Positions 7,160 to 14,296 of a stretch of 33,606 bases of DNA are shown piece after piece. The notes beneath the pieces were generated by a model. That model saw nothing but the letters and a program-made list of their open reading frames with translations, had not been told where the DNA came from and did no database searches. Numbering within the stretch: the stretch's first letter is position 1; each line of letters starts with the position of its first letter. Made by a program: the position numbers and the translations under genes. This DNA is from a virus, in the IMG/VR virus record IMGVR_UViG_3300037225_000810, positions 1 through 33,606 of that record; one strand, given 5' to 3'.

Positions 7160-7661
7160 AACAGCGACCAGCCTCGCTTTAGAGGTTGTCGCCTCTAACG
7201 GGGCCAGTCCACAGAAAGCATCAATCCAGTCACTCGCGGAAGGGTTGCTTTCCTCTATTGCCTTCACGAAAAATATAATCGCCCAGGTGCAAGCCGAATA
7301 TGAGGCGAAAGTCGCGGAGATCAATGAGTGTTATTCTGCAAAGTTAACCCCTCTACTTGGAGACCAGGCCGAAGATGAAAAGGCGCTTCTGGGCCACATG
7401 AAGAAATATAAGGCCGTCCTGTTCGATGGCACCGACGTTGTCAACCTCCCGCCCGGTTCCCTGATCCACAGTAAAGACGATAAAGTCAGCATTCCGAAGA
7501 CCGCCCTGGCTGCGTGTGAGAAGCAGGGCTTTGATGAAGTGATCAAGACCGTCAAAAGCCTGGACCGGGAGGCCATTGAAAAGTGGCCGGACGCCCGCCT
7601 AGCGCTGATTGGCGCGGAGCGGAAACCGAAGGAGGTATTTTCCTATGATCTCAGAAAGTGA
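7143..7661 (+). CDS. gam: Gam-like host-nuclease inhibitor
   Basis: This 172-aa protein fits the Mu Gam family (Ku-like), which binds DNA ends and protects them from host exonucleases. The N-terminal half is a long, charged helix (IIAQVQAEYEAKVAEINECY) with the family's typical coiled stretch. A strand-rich part follows (YKAVLFDGTDVVNLPPGS) and then a final helix ending KPKEVFSYDL. The length agrees with Mu Gam (about 174 aa). The start overlaps the upstream gene, and the stop overlaps the next small gene. The position in the early operon also fits. Confidence 0.85.
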   Translation: MAKQRKTATSLALEVVASNGASPQKASIQSLAEGLLSSIAFTKNIIAQVQAEYEAKVAEINECYSAKLTPLLGDQAEDEKALLGHMKKYKAVLFDGTDVVNLPPGSLIHSKDDKVSIPKTALAACEKQGFDEVIKTVKSLDREAIEKWPDARLALIGAERKPKEVFSYDLRK

Positions 7662-7875
7662 GGGCATTATAAATGAGGCATCACAAATCCCGAAAGAGAA
7701 AAGAAATTATTGCGATGGCCGGGGCAATTGCACAGTCGAGCACTATCCGGATGAACGAAACTGCTTATTCTACGCAGAACCGGAATCACCGCTCGCCCAC
7801 TTCTGCCTCGTGTTTATCTGCGGCGAGTGTATGTCGCCGGAAGCCCGCACCGCAGCTCGTCAGGCGGCTGATTGA
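7645..7875 (+). CDS. Cys-rich small early protein
   Basis: This 76-aa protein has seven cysteines, several in pairs that could bind a metal: NYCDGRGNC near residues 20-28, then NCLFY, and FCLVFICGEC near 57-66. I chose the ATG at 7645 because a GGAGG lies nine bases upstream; an earlier in-frame ATG at 7609 lies inside gam without a site. The gene overlaps gam by 17 bases. No family was recognised. A zinc-binding protein or an exported disulfide protein are both possible. Confidence 0.6.
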   Translation: MISESEGIINEASQIPKEKRNYCDGRGNCTVEHYPDERNCLFYAEPESPLAHFCLVFICGECMSPEARTAARQAAD

Positions 7876-7888
7876 AGGAGCCAGACGC

Positions 7889-8221
7889 ATGAAAGACTTT
7901 ATTATTCCGAGGGGCCTTCTGATCAAATTATGGACAGAGCGTTATACACTGGAGATCGCGATAGCCGGGGCGTTATTGACCTTGTTCATCCTGATGGGTT
8001 TCCTCACCTGGCTGCACATGACTGCGCCAAAGACGATTGCCGCGCGGGTTGAGTATGCGCTTTATCTGGAGCGGGTGCAGCGGGCAAACTCAACGGATGC
8101 CGGGAAACGCGCCTGGCAGCGTCTGCACCGGCTGCATGGATCTCCGGGAGCGGTTATCTATCAACCGGGTCGGACGCCGTATTACGTCGATCGTCAGTGG
8201 AGGAATTGCTCGTTTATATGA
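7889..8221 (+). CDS. Single-pass membrane protein, early operon
   Basis: This 110-aa protein has one membrane helix at about residues 23-45 (IAIAGALLTLFILMGFLTW) after a basic, amphipathic N-terminus, then a soluble basic domain. An in-frame ATG at 7673 would add 72 residues overlapping the previous gene in another frame. I prefer 7889, which has AAGGAG nine bases upstream. No homology was recognised. The soluble part (RVEYALYLERVQ, then HGSPGAVIYQPG) has the look of phage proteins of unknown function. Confidence 0.6.
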   Translation: MKDFIIPRGLLIKLWTERYTLEIAIAGALLTLFILMGFLTWLHMTAPKTIAARVEYALYLERVQRANSTDAGKRAWQRLHRLHGSPGAVIYQPGRTPYYVDRQWRNCSFI

Positions 8222-8394
8222 CGCCTGTCCTGACAGCGCCTCTTGAGCGTATCTGCGCGAACTGCCGGAATTACGGCTGGAAGAGTGGCAACCCCAAAGG
8301 CTGGCGCTGGGCCTGCTGCCTTCTAAAGAAATTCTGGTTCCCGGACAGTGAAGAGAAGCCGGGAGAACGGAAAGGATGTGAGGAATGGGAATGA
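8218..8394 (+). CDS. Small Cys-rich protein, zinc-binding candidate
   Basis: This 58-aa protein has a CANC pair near residue 15, a CC pair near 35 and a Cys near the C-terminus in GCEEWE, a pattern common in small phage proteins of unknown role. The ATG overlaps the previous TGA as ATGA, which points to coupled translation. An in-frame GTG at 8197 would add seven residues. Aromatic residues cluster between the cysteine pairs (GWRWACC). Confidence 0.6.
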   Translation: MTPVLTAPLERICANCRNYGWKSGNPKGWRWACCLLKKFWFPDSEEKPGERKGCEEWE

Positions 8395-8966
8395 AATTCA
8401 ACTGTCCCTACTGTAAGAAGGAACTTAATATTATGGAAATTCAGATGGATAAAGACCTGGAATATATTTTCGCCGTGCTGCCGTCGTTTGGAACGCGGTA
8501 TTCTAACCTGGTTATGGGTTACGCCTGCCTGTTCGGCGTGACGCCGTTTCAAATTAAGGCCAAAAAGATGCGGCTGATAATGGAAGAGATGAAGAAGCTC
8601 TTCGATGCCCAAGCGTTCACCTTCCAGAAAAAGAAATATGACATCACCCACGCGGGGATCGCCGAGGCCCTGGATGTCTGTATCAAAAAGAACTTCGAGC
8701 AGCACCTGGAAAATCACAATTATCTGAAAAAGGTAATGGTGGGGATCTCCGAACGCGAGGGCAAGGATAAATCCCGATCGGACGAAAAGGATCTCCGGAA
8801 TCGCGAGCAGAAATCAATGGCGGGCTATGAACGTCCCGCGGGTGATGAGGACGATAATTCCGGATACCCGGAAACCAAACCCAAGACGTCGCCGCGGCGA
8901 CCGTCCGCGGAGGATGCGGCGTTGAACCGTGCCCGCGTGGCGGGAATAATCAAGAGTATTGGGTAA
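8385..8966 (+). CDS. Early protein with N-terminal CxxC, unknown function
   Basis: This 193-aa protein starts with FNCPYCKKEL, half a zinc finger. A helical middle (residues 20-110) follows, containing FQIKAKKMRLIMEEMKKLF and a basic region ITHAGIAEALDVCIKKNFEQ. The tail is charged, low in complexity and Pro-rich (about 120-175), and ends in RARVAGIIKSIG. The helical part plus disordered linker and short C-terminal helix resembles phage replication-initiation or loader partners, but I see no firm match. It occupies the place where Mu keeps its middle-operon activator and does not look like Mor/C. Confidence 0.6.
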   Translation: MGMKFNCPYCKKELNIMEIQMDKDLEYIFAVLPSFGTRYSNLVMGYACLFGVTPFQIKAKKMRLIMEEMKKLFDAQAFTFQKKKYDITHAGIAEALDVCIKKNFEQHLENHNYLKKVMVGISEREGKDKSRSDEKDLRNREQKSMAGYERPAGDEDDNSGYPETKPKTSPRRPSAEDAALNRARVAGIIKSIG

Positions 8967-8970
8967 TGAG

Positions 8971-9153
8971 ATGACACTCAATCCAGGGTATAAAGTAGTC
9001 TCCAATCGGAAGAAGATGGAATGTGATCCAGGACAAACATTCTCTTGCCCGACTTGTCGCCATATCATCCTAGAAGCTAATGCTGAACGATTCCGTATTA
9101 AATGCAAACATTGCGGTCAGTGGGTCTATGCGGAGAGACAGGACGCGGAATAG
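8971..9153 (+). CDS. Com-like zinc ribbon protein
   Basis: This 60-aa protein has two Cys pairs, Cys26-Cys29 (FSCPTCRHI) and Cys45-Cys48 (IKCKHCGQW), spaced as in the Mu Com family. In Mu, Com is a zinc protein that lets the mom mRNA be translated. I chose the ATG at 8971; a TTG at 8959 would overlap the previous stop codon. It is the last early gene before the terminator region. No mom-like acetyltransferase gene lies in the window, so its target is unknown; a generic zinc ribbon is the alternative. Confidence 0.65.
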   Translation: MTLNPGYKVVSNRKKMECDPGQTFSCPTCRHIILEANAERFRIKCKHCGQWVYAERQDAE

Positions 9154-9393
9154 TGGTAAAATATTTTAATATAAAGTAAAATAAAAATAATTGCAAATTT
9201 TTTAAAAAAAGAGCTTGATTTTTCCCCTTCGCTATGTTTTAAGTCACAAACAGTGAATTGATCTTTACAATCTTAGAGGCGGCTGGACCGCCCATTTTGC
9301 AAAGAAGGCTCTTGAAGCCCGGTTGCTTCCCGATTTTCGGGACGGCAGCCGGGCTTTTTTCGTTTCAAGGCCCTGCAGGAGGATAAAAATGAA
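9154..9393. other. Early/late junction, AT-rich, non-coding
   Basis: The first 60 bases are almost pure A/T with phased A and T runs. TTGATT at 9215-9220 with TTTAAG 17 bases later (9238-9243) is a weak promoter candidate for the lysis and late genes. A short GGCGG/CCGCC hairpin lies at 9278-9292. The strong terminator listed separately follows. An activator-dependent late promoter would be expected here. Confidence 0.45.
9316..9360 (+). terminator. Rho-independent terminator after the early operon
   Basis: AGCCCGGTTGC (9316-9326) pairs with GCAGCCGGGCT (9345-9355) with one mismatch. An inner stem CCCGA/TCGGG (9329-9333 and 9337-9341) extends it, and a run of six T begins at 9355. It is the strongest terminator in the window and separates early from late genes, just 34 bases ahead of the holin-like gene. 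Confidence 0.85.
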
Positions 9394-9675
9394 ATGACTG
9401 AAACTGTAAAATACATAATTCGCTTCGGTGTTGTCCTGCTGATCGTCATCCCCATCCTCTATTTCACCCAGGGCGCAAGCGCCCCGCGAATTGTTTTCTA
9501 TAAGTTGGCCCTGGCCTTTACAGGTGTCGGCACCGCCGAACTGGTCTGGGGTGTGTTTTTTAAACCTGTTTACGGACTGACAGAGAAGCTCCCTAATGAA
9601 GAAAAACTCAGCATTATGGTTTTTCGTGGCTTGCTTTACGCTGCTCTCATTCTGGCTTTTACCCTCGGTTTGTAG
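9394..9675 (+). CDS. Holin-like multi-pass membrane protein
   Basis: This 93-aa protein has three hydrophobic stretches: about residues 7-26, 36-56 and 73-92. It has few charges between them, a holin-like plan. An AGGAGG at 9377-9382 precedes it, with an ATG-AAA-TGA mini-ORF overlapping the real ATG. The transglycosylase gene starts inside its 3' end in another frame. Holin function comes from size, topology and neighbours only; a membrane protein of other function cannot be excluded. Confidence 0.6.
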   Translation: MTETVKYIIRFGVVLLIVIPILYFTQGASAPRIVFYKLALAFTGVGTAELVWGVFFKPVYGLTEKLPNEEKLSIMVFRGLLYAALILAFTLGL

Positions 9676-10225
9676 CGCGGAGCCGAAAGCAAGCTCAATT
9701 AACCGCTGCCTTAAATATCAATCCCAGGTGATCCGGGAGGCCCGCTATAACGTCGGCATGGATGCTCCAGCCGGCAACTTTTTAGCGCAGATTGAAACGG
9801 AAAGCCGCTGCGATCAGGGCATCACCGCATTTGACGGAGGCATGGGCCTCGGCCAGTTCATGCCGGAGACAGCGGAGTGGATCCAGAAGAAAGAAAAGAC
9901 TCTGCAGGATATCGCCATGCAACCCGCGCCTTACGATCCGCGCTGGTCGATCCGGGCACTTATCCTCTATGATCGCTGGCTATATCAGCATACCAGTTGC
10001 CATGATTGGTATTACGCCTTCCGAAGTTACAATGGCGGTATCGGAAGGATGAACAAGGAAATCCAGAAAGCCGGGACTTGCGAATTTGCTCAAGTTGAAG
10101 CTGCCTGCAGCCGGCAGATCATCAAGATGAAATCGGGCCAGCTGGATATGTGTAAAGTCAACTGTGAATATCCTGTGAAAATCAGCCAGGCAGCCCGAAA
10201 ATATCAGGACGTCTTGGCACAATGA
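9596..10225 (+). CDS. Exported lytic transglycosylase (endolysin)
   Basis: This 209-aa protein cleaves peptidoglycan glycan strands and is the likely endolysin. It has an N-terminal signal sequence (residues 1-28, ending CSA) and an SLT domain. The catalytic Glu69 lies in QIETESRC, followed by GLGQFMPET (84-92) and SYNGGIGRM, the three classic SLT motifs. Several extra cysteines in the C-terminal part fit folding in the periplasm. The gene overlaps the holin-like gene by 80 bases. A signal peptide on an endolysin suggests Sec-dependent release, so the holin would control timing rather than passage. Confidence 0.9.
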   Translation: MKKNSALWFFVACFTLLSFWLLPSVCSAEPKASSINRCLKYQSQVIREARYNVGMDAPAGNFLAQIETESRCDQGITAFDGGMGLGQFMPETAEWIQKKEKTLQDIAMQPAPYDPRWSIRALILYDRWLYQHTSCHDWYYAFRSYNGGIGRMNKEIQKAGTCEFAQVEAACSRQIIKMKSGQLDMCKVNCEYPVKISQAARKYQDVLAQ

Positions 10226-10274
10226 CCATGAGCGCTTATTAATCGGACGTGAAGACATGGAAGGAGAAAATAAA

Positions 10275-10694
10275 ATGAGAAAGAAACTATTAAACAATAT
10301 AGTCGGTTTGCTTTATGCGATCGCAATCGTTGTTGGACTCCCCCTGGCATGCTCGATGCCTTCTGTTCAGACGACTGAAAATGTCGCTCTGCAGATAGTG
10401 GCGCAGCGCATCGGGTTTAACCTTGCGAAAAACAACCCTTCTATCGTCCCCCAGGTTAAACTCGCAGCACAGGGCATCCTCTCGGGGAATACCGCCGATT
10501 TACAGAAGATGGCACTTCAAGCCGGAATAACGGCATTAACATTTCAGTTTCCAGGCGACCCGCTTTTGGCGGCAGACATCCAGCTTATCGAATCCGGTCT
10601 TAATCTATCGCTACCGGATGTAACCCTGACCACCGCGCAAATTACGCCACTGGTCAATGCATTTATCGCCGGTCTGGATGTGGGAGTGAAATAA
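10275..10694 (+). CDS. Lipoprotein-like envelope protein of the lysis region
   Basis: This 139-aa protein has a signal sequence ending LPLAC-S, an imperfect lipobox. The mature part is low in charge, Ala/Leu/Thr-rich and helical, with repeats such as AAQGILSGNTADLQKMALQ. I chose the ATG at 10275 because AAGGAG lies eight bases upstream; an in-frame ATG at 10257 adds six residues. The position right after the endolysin suggests a spanin or another outer-membrane lysis factor, which is inference. No family was recognised. Confidence 0.65.
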   Translation: MRKKLLNNIVGLLYAIAIVVGLPLACSMPSVQTTENVALQIVAQRIGFNLAKNNPSIVPQVKLAAQGILSGNTADLQKMALQAGITALTFQFPGDPLLAADIQLIESGLNLSLPDVTLTTAQITPLVNAFIAGLDVGVK

Positions 10695-10697
10695 ACT

Positions 10698-11219
10698 GTG
10701 AATAATCTGGCTCCATATGAAGTAGTCAAAGACCTTTTTCGAACGGGTGATGTGATTGAATATCACGGCTTTGACGCTCCTGGTCCTGAAATCAGATTCC
10801 GGACAGGCTATGACGTAAATCATTCCGAACTCGTCGTGGTTATGAAGAGCCCTTATACGGGCGTAATGCGCAGATATACGCATGCGGCATTATCGCCTGG
10901 TTTCATGCCTACCTACTTATCTAACACCCTCGCCAACTATAACGGCATTGCTTACTGGTATCCGATCCGCGACGAATTTGTGAAGGACATACCGGACATC
11001 GAAGCCCGAGCCTTCGAATATCTCGGCGTCGGTTATGATTACACCGGTCTCGTGAAAAATCTCTTCGGTCGGACCCCTATAGAAAAGGGTCTGATGTTCT
11101 GTTCGGAAGCGTGTCAGGTTTGTTGGGATTTAGTTCAGGAGGGAGTGGCCTGGTGGCCTGGAGAACTAATTGAAAAAGGCCAGAGATGGCAGCAACCCCG
11201 ATACCAATTGATTGGATAG
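10698..11219 (+). CDS. YiiX/NlpC-like permuted papain-fold amidase
   Basis: This 173-aa protein starts at a GTG four bases after the previous stop codon. It has the order His then Cys expected of permuted papain-fold enzymes such as YiiX: His42 in VNHSELVVV and Cys135 in MFCSEACQ. The GDVIEY near residue 17 is the usual start strand of this fold. Members hydrolyse amide or lipid-ester bonds. Between the lipoprotein and a small holin candidate, a role in lysis or peptide-stem cleavage is likely. No signal peptide is seen. Confidence 0.75.
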   Translation: MNNLAPYEVVKDLFRTGDVIEYHGFDAPGPEIRFRTGYDVNHSELVVVMKSPYTGVMRRYTHAALSPGFMPTYLSNTLANYNGIAYWYPIRDEFVKDIPDIEARAFEYLGVGYDYTGLVKNLFGRTPIEKGLMFCSEACQVCWDLVQEGVAWWPGELIEKGQRWQQPRYQLIG

Positions 11220-11229
11220 GAGAGACATT

Positions 11230-11406
11230 ATGAAAAACTGGAAGACAACATTAGCCGGATGTGTTTCGGCGGCGCTTTATGCAGGACTGGCAATATTGCA
11301 AACCGGTAAACTCGATCCTAAAGATATCGCTCTGGCGGCGGGAATTGCGGCTCTCGGTTTCCTGGCCAAAGATCTGAATGTTACCGGCGGATCAGTAAAA
11401 CAGTAA
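11230..11406 (+). CDS. Small membrane protein, possible second holin
   Basis: This 58-aa protein has an N-terminal helix (TTLAGCVSAALYAGLAILQTG) and a second hydrophobic patch (IALAAGIAALGFLAKDL) separated by a KLDPKD loop, ending in a short polar tail. This plan occurs in many small phage holins. The ATG at 11230 follows an AGGAGA site; an upstream in-frame start at 11212 overlaps the previous gene. Two holin-like genes bracket the lysis cassette, so one may be an antiholin. Confidence 0.6.
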   Translation: MKNWKTTLAGCVSAALYAGLAILQTGKLDPKDIALAAGIAALGFLAKDLNVTGGSVKQ

Positions 11407-11679
11407 ATGGACATTTTCGACCAGGCGCAGGCGAACGATGAATTATTCCGGCAATCGGCTCTGAATAAGCACTTTGCCGAAACACGAAATAAACCGGCCG
11501 AGGGCCTCAATCATAGTGCTTGCCGCCCCAGCAATCTGGCGGGGGCGGCGCAAGCCAGGATTTGTGAGGATTGCGGAAACCCGATACCGGCGGCGAGGCT
11601 CAAAGTAAACCCACAGGCGACGCGCTGCATCGGTTGCCAGGAGAAAATAGAACGGAGGAACAAAAATGGATTCGTTTAG
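11407..11679 (+). CDS. TraR/DksA-type C4 zinc finger protein
   Basis: This 90-aa protein carries the zinc finger ICEDCGNPIPAARLKVNP then RCIGCQ (four Cys), the signature of phage TraR/DksA proteins that bind RNA polymerase in its secondary channel. The N-terminal part is a short helical region with an FAETRNKPAEGL stretch. It starts directly after the previous stop codon and overlaps the next gene. Similar proteins occur at this place in Mu-like phages. A role in tuning host or phage transcription late in growth is inferred. Confidence 0.8.
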   Translation: MDIFDQAQANDELFRQSALNKHFAETRNKPAEGLNHSACRPSNLAGAAQARICEDCGNPIPAARLKVNPQATRCIGCQEKIERRNKNGFV

Positions 11680-12001
11680 TTTGACGGCCGTCCTAAAAAT
11701 CTTAAGCGACTTCGGCATGGTCGGCCTGGTCATTTTCATGTGGTGGTCGGATAACAAGCGTATGTGGGCCACTCTGGCTCGATATGAAAAGGACATGCAG
11801 GAACAACGAGAGATGTATAAAAGCAACGTATCCCTTTGCCGTGACTTCGCCGGGATCGCCACAGACTTGCGGGATATAGTTTCCCTCAACATTCAGACGA
11901 TGACGCGGGTTGACGACGGTATCCGACAGAATCAATACTGCCCGATGGTGCGCATCGACCGCGTAAAAAAAATGACAATACCGGAGAAAGACAATGGGTG
12001 A
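11666..12001 (+). CDS. Membrane-anchored coiled-coil protein (gp25 position)
   Basis: This 111-aa protein has one N-terminal membrane helix (residues 13-27, around FGMVGLVIFMWW) followed by a charged coiled coil and a tail with two Cys. In Mu-like phages, proteins of this build lie just ahead of the gp26 and gp27 genes (DUF2730-like). An inner-membrane spanin would look similar. The AACGGAGGAAC site supports the start, and it overlaps both neighbours. Confidence 0.65.
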   Translation: MDSFSLTAVLKILSDFGMVGLVIFMWWSDNKRMWATLARYEKDMQEQREMYKSNVSLCRDFAGIATDLRDIVSLNIQTMTRVDDGIRQNQYCPMVRIDRVKKMTIPEKDNG

Positions 12002-12236
12002 TGAACGTCTAAAATTTCTGGGGCGGCGCGGCGAATTGGAGATGGAAAAAAAGGCTCTGGAGATCCGCATTCAGGGGCTTATCAGGAATCTTCGCGATGC
12101 TCTGGATCCGCTGGTCGCCGTCGAGGATTTGCGCCCGGATGCCATTTCCGCCTGGTCGCTGGAACTCAACGCGGCGCGTGAACGATACCGTGAAGTTGTC
12201 GCGGCGCTGAAGCAAATCAAGGACCTCATAGGATAA
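11994..12236 (+). CDS. Helical protein (gp26 position)
   Basis: This 80-aa, almost fully helical protein has heptad-like spacing (MEKKALEIRIQGLIRNL, then LNAARERYREVVAALKQ). Its place between a membrane coiled-coil protein and the gp27-like gene matches Mu gp26. Function unknown. The start overlaps the end of the previous gene, and the next starts four bases after its stop codon. Confidence 0.65.
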   Translation: MGDERLKFLGRRGELEMEKKALEIRIQGLIRNLRDALDPLVAVEDLRPDAISAWSLELNAARERYREVVAALKQIKDLIG

Positions 12237-12240
12237 CCGC

Positions 12241-12768
12241 ATGCCGGCACGGTCGAAAATAAACTTACTGCCCGATGATCTACGCGCTGAACTGGAACGA
12301 CGACTGATAACCAGCGGTTTTTCCAATTATGACGCTATCGCTCAGTGGCTGCGGGAGCAAGACCAGGATATCTCACGCTCCGCCGTACATCGATTCGGGC
12401 AGGATTTCGCGGCAAAATGCGATGCAATCAGGATCGCTACGGAGCAGGCAAAAGCAATCTGCGCGACCGTGGGTGATGACGAGGGCAACATGAACGAGGC
12501 CCTGATCCGCTTGATCCAGCAGCTCAGTTTTGACGTCCTGATTAACAATCAGGATGCCGACGTGGCCGCACTCTTGCCAAAGATGGGCGTCATGATCGCT
12601 AAACTCAGCAAAGCCTCGGTGGATCAGAAGAAATGGACTGCGGAAACCAGGAAAAAAGCGGCCGCAGCCGTGGAAAATATCGAAAAGAAGACCGCTGAAA
12701 GTGGCAAAAAGTCGCTGGATCCTGAAACACTTAGGATCATCCGCGAGGAGATATATGGCATCGTCTAA
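12241..12768 (+). CDS. Mu gp27-like protein (DUF3486), small terminase candidate
   Basis: This 175-aa protein begins RSKINLLPDDLRAELERRL, the hallmark of the DUF3486/Mu gp27 family. It continues with a helix-turn-helix (FSNYDAIAQWLREQ, then ISRSAVHRFGQDF) and long helices. The gene is directly upstream of the large terminase, where a DNA-recognising small terminase would sit. A DNA-binding N-terminus plus an oligomerising helical C-terminus supports that role; experimental proof for the family is limited. Its 3' end overlaps the terminase start. Confidence 0.85.
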   Translation: MPARSKINLLPDDLRAELERRLITSGFSNYDAIAQWLREQDQDISRSAVHRFGQDFAAKCDAIRIATEQAKAICATVGDDEGNMNEALIRLIQQLSFDVLINNQDADVAALLPKMGVMIAKLSKASVDQKKWTAETRKKAAAAVENIEKKTAESGKKSLDPETLRIIREEIYGIV

Positions 12769-14296
12769 AAAACCGGCCGTTCCCTTAACCGAATATCAGT
12801 GCAACTGGGTGAAAGATAAGAGCCGATTCAAGATCGGTGTCCTTACCCGGCAGGGCGGCAAATCATTCGAAGCCGCTCTCGAGTGTGTTGATGACGGGAT
12901 GGAACACAAGACGATGTGGGTAATCCTCTCCGCCGGCGAGCGGCAATCGAAGGAAGTCATCAATAAGTGCGCCATGCACGCCCGAGCCTATGGCCTGGCC
13001 GTGCGCGAACTGGAATCTGACTTCGTGGTCGATAAGGATACCAAATACAAGCAGCTTGAAATCGTACTACCCAACGGCACGAGGATTGTCGGCCTGCCGG
13101 CAAATCCGGACACGGCCCGTGGCTGGTCGGCAAATATCATCCTGGACGAATTCGCACTCCATAAGGACAGCCGGGAGATCTGGAAGGCGCTCTTCCCGAC
13201 AGTCACCCGCGGCTATAAGATCCGCGTAATATCCACCTTCAAGGGTAAAACTAATAAATTTTACGAGCTCTTTTTCGGCGCCCCGACGCTGCAGAGTTAC
13301 AATGGCCGCGACTATGAACACAAGGGCGAAAAAGGCGGCTGGTCGAAGCATTTCGTTAACATTTACCAGGCTGTCGACATGGGTCTGGAACTGAAAGATG
13401 ACCAGGGCAAGTCCTGCGATCCGGAAGATCTGCGGCTCGCCCTGAACGATGATGATGCCTGGGGCGAGGAATATGAGTGCGTGCCGTCCGATGAAGTATC
13501 CGCCTTCCTGACCCACGAGTTGATTTCCTCTGTCGAGGACGTGAAGGTCAATGGGGATCCGGCCTGGGTGGCGATGCTCATCAAGGCAGCCGAGGAGAAT
13601 TATAAAGAATTCAAGCGCACCAAGATTGCCCCGCCGCTGCCGACACATATTCTGGCGAAGGTTGAATTCCTGGGTGAATTGTACGCCGGGATGGATATCG
13701 GCCGAAAACGCGATCTTTCCGTGATCTGGCTCGATCAGAAGATCGACAACGTCCTGCGGCCCGCGGCGATCATTGAACTCAAGAGGCAACCGTTTTTTAT
13801 CCAGGAGCAGGTGCTCCATACGATTCTGGAACGAAAGGAACTACGTCGTGTATGCGTTGACGAGACGGGTATCGGTGCTCAGTTGACCGAAACTGCGCAG
13901 AATCTTTACGGGAGCGGCCGCGTGGAAGGCATAGCGTTTACAGCGGAAAGCAAAGAGACCCTTGCCGTCGGCCTGAAACAGAATTTTGAGGATCGCGGCA
14001 GCGTTATCCCGGCAAACCATACGATCCGGGATTCCCTGCACAGCGTCAAGAAATACGCGACGACTACCAAGCATTTCCGGTTTGATGCCGAGCGCACGGA
14101 AGCCACGGGCCATGCCGATCACTTCTGGGCGAAGTGCCTGGTCGTGCAGGCGGCCTCCAGCAATGTGACGGCGGTATGCCTCGGCCGGAATCCGGAAAAA
14201 CGCGAAACGCCGATGGGAAGACCGATGGCGCAGCACAAGGGCGGATTTTTTGGACGATTCAGTCGCAAAATTACGATGGATGAAAAGGCGGCATAA
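12755..14296 (+). CDS. Large terminase (Mu gp28-like)
   Basis: This 513-aa packaging motor has an ATPase domain with a Walker A-like TRQGGKS (residues 31-37) and Walker B in ANIILDEFALHKDS (about 128-141). The RNase H-like nuclease domain comes next, with acidic residues in YAGMDIGRKRDLSVIW, VCVDETGIGA and GHADHFWAK. The ATG at 12755 has GCGAGGAG five bases upstream; an in-frame ATG at 12701 lies inside the previous gene. Mu packages by headful from a pac site at the left end, cutting into flanking host DNA, and the same is expected here. The stop codon overlaps the portal ATG. Confidence 0.92.
   Translation: MASSKKPAVPLTEYQCNWVKDKSRFKIGVLTRQGGKSFEAALECVDDGMEHKTMWVILSAGERQSKEVINKCAMHARAYGLAVRELESDFVVDKDTKYKQLEIVLPNGTRIVGLPANPDTARGWSANIILDEFALHKDSREIWKALFPTVTRGYKIRVISTFKGKTNKFYELFFGAPTLQSYNGRDYEHKGEKGGWSKHFVNIYQAVDMGLELKDDQGKSCDPEDLRLALNDDDAWGEEYECVPSDEVSAFLTHELISSVEDVKVNGDPAWVAMLIKAAEENYKEFKRTKIAPPLPTHILAKVEFLGELYAGMDIGRKRDLSVIWLDQKIDNVLRPAAIIELKRQPFFIQEQVLHTILERKELRRVCVDETGIGAQLTETAQNLYGSGRVEGIAFTAESKETLAVGLKQNFEDRGSVIPANHTIRDSLHSVKKYATTTKHFRFDAERTEATGHADHFWAKCLVVQAASSNVTAVCLGRNPEKRETPMGRPMAQHKGGFFGRFSRKITMDEKAA

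Noticed and set aside
7673-7888. N-terminal 72-codon extension of the membrane protein at 7889
   Set aside because: It runs out of frame through a gene with its own ribosome-binding site, is Ser/Arg-rich and low in complexity, and lacks a site of its own.
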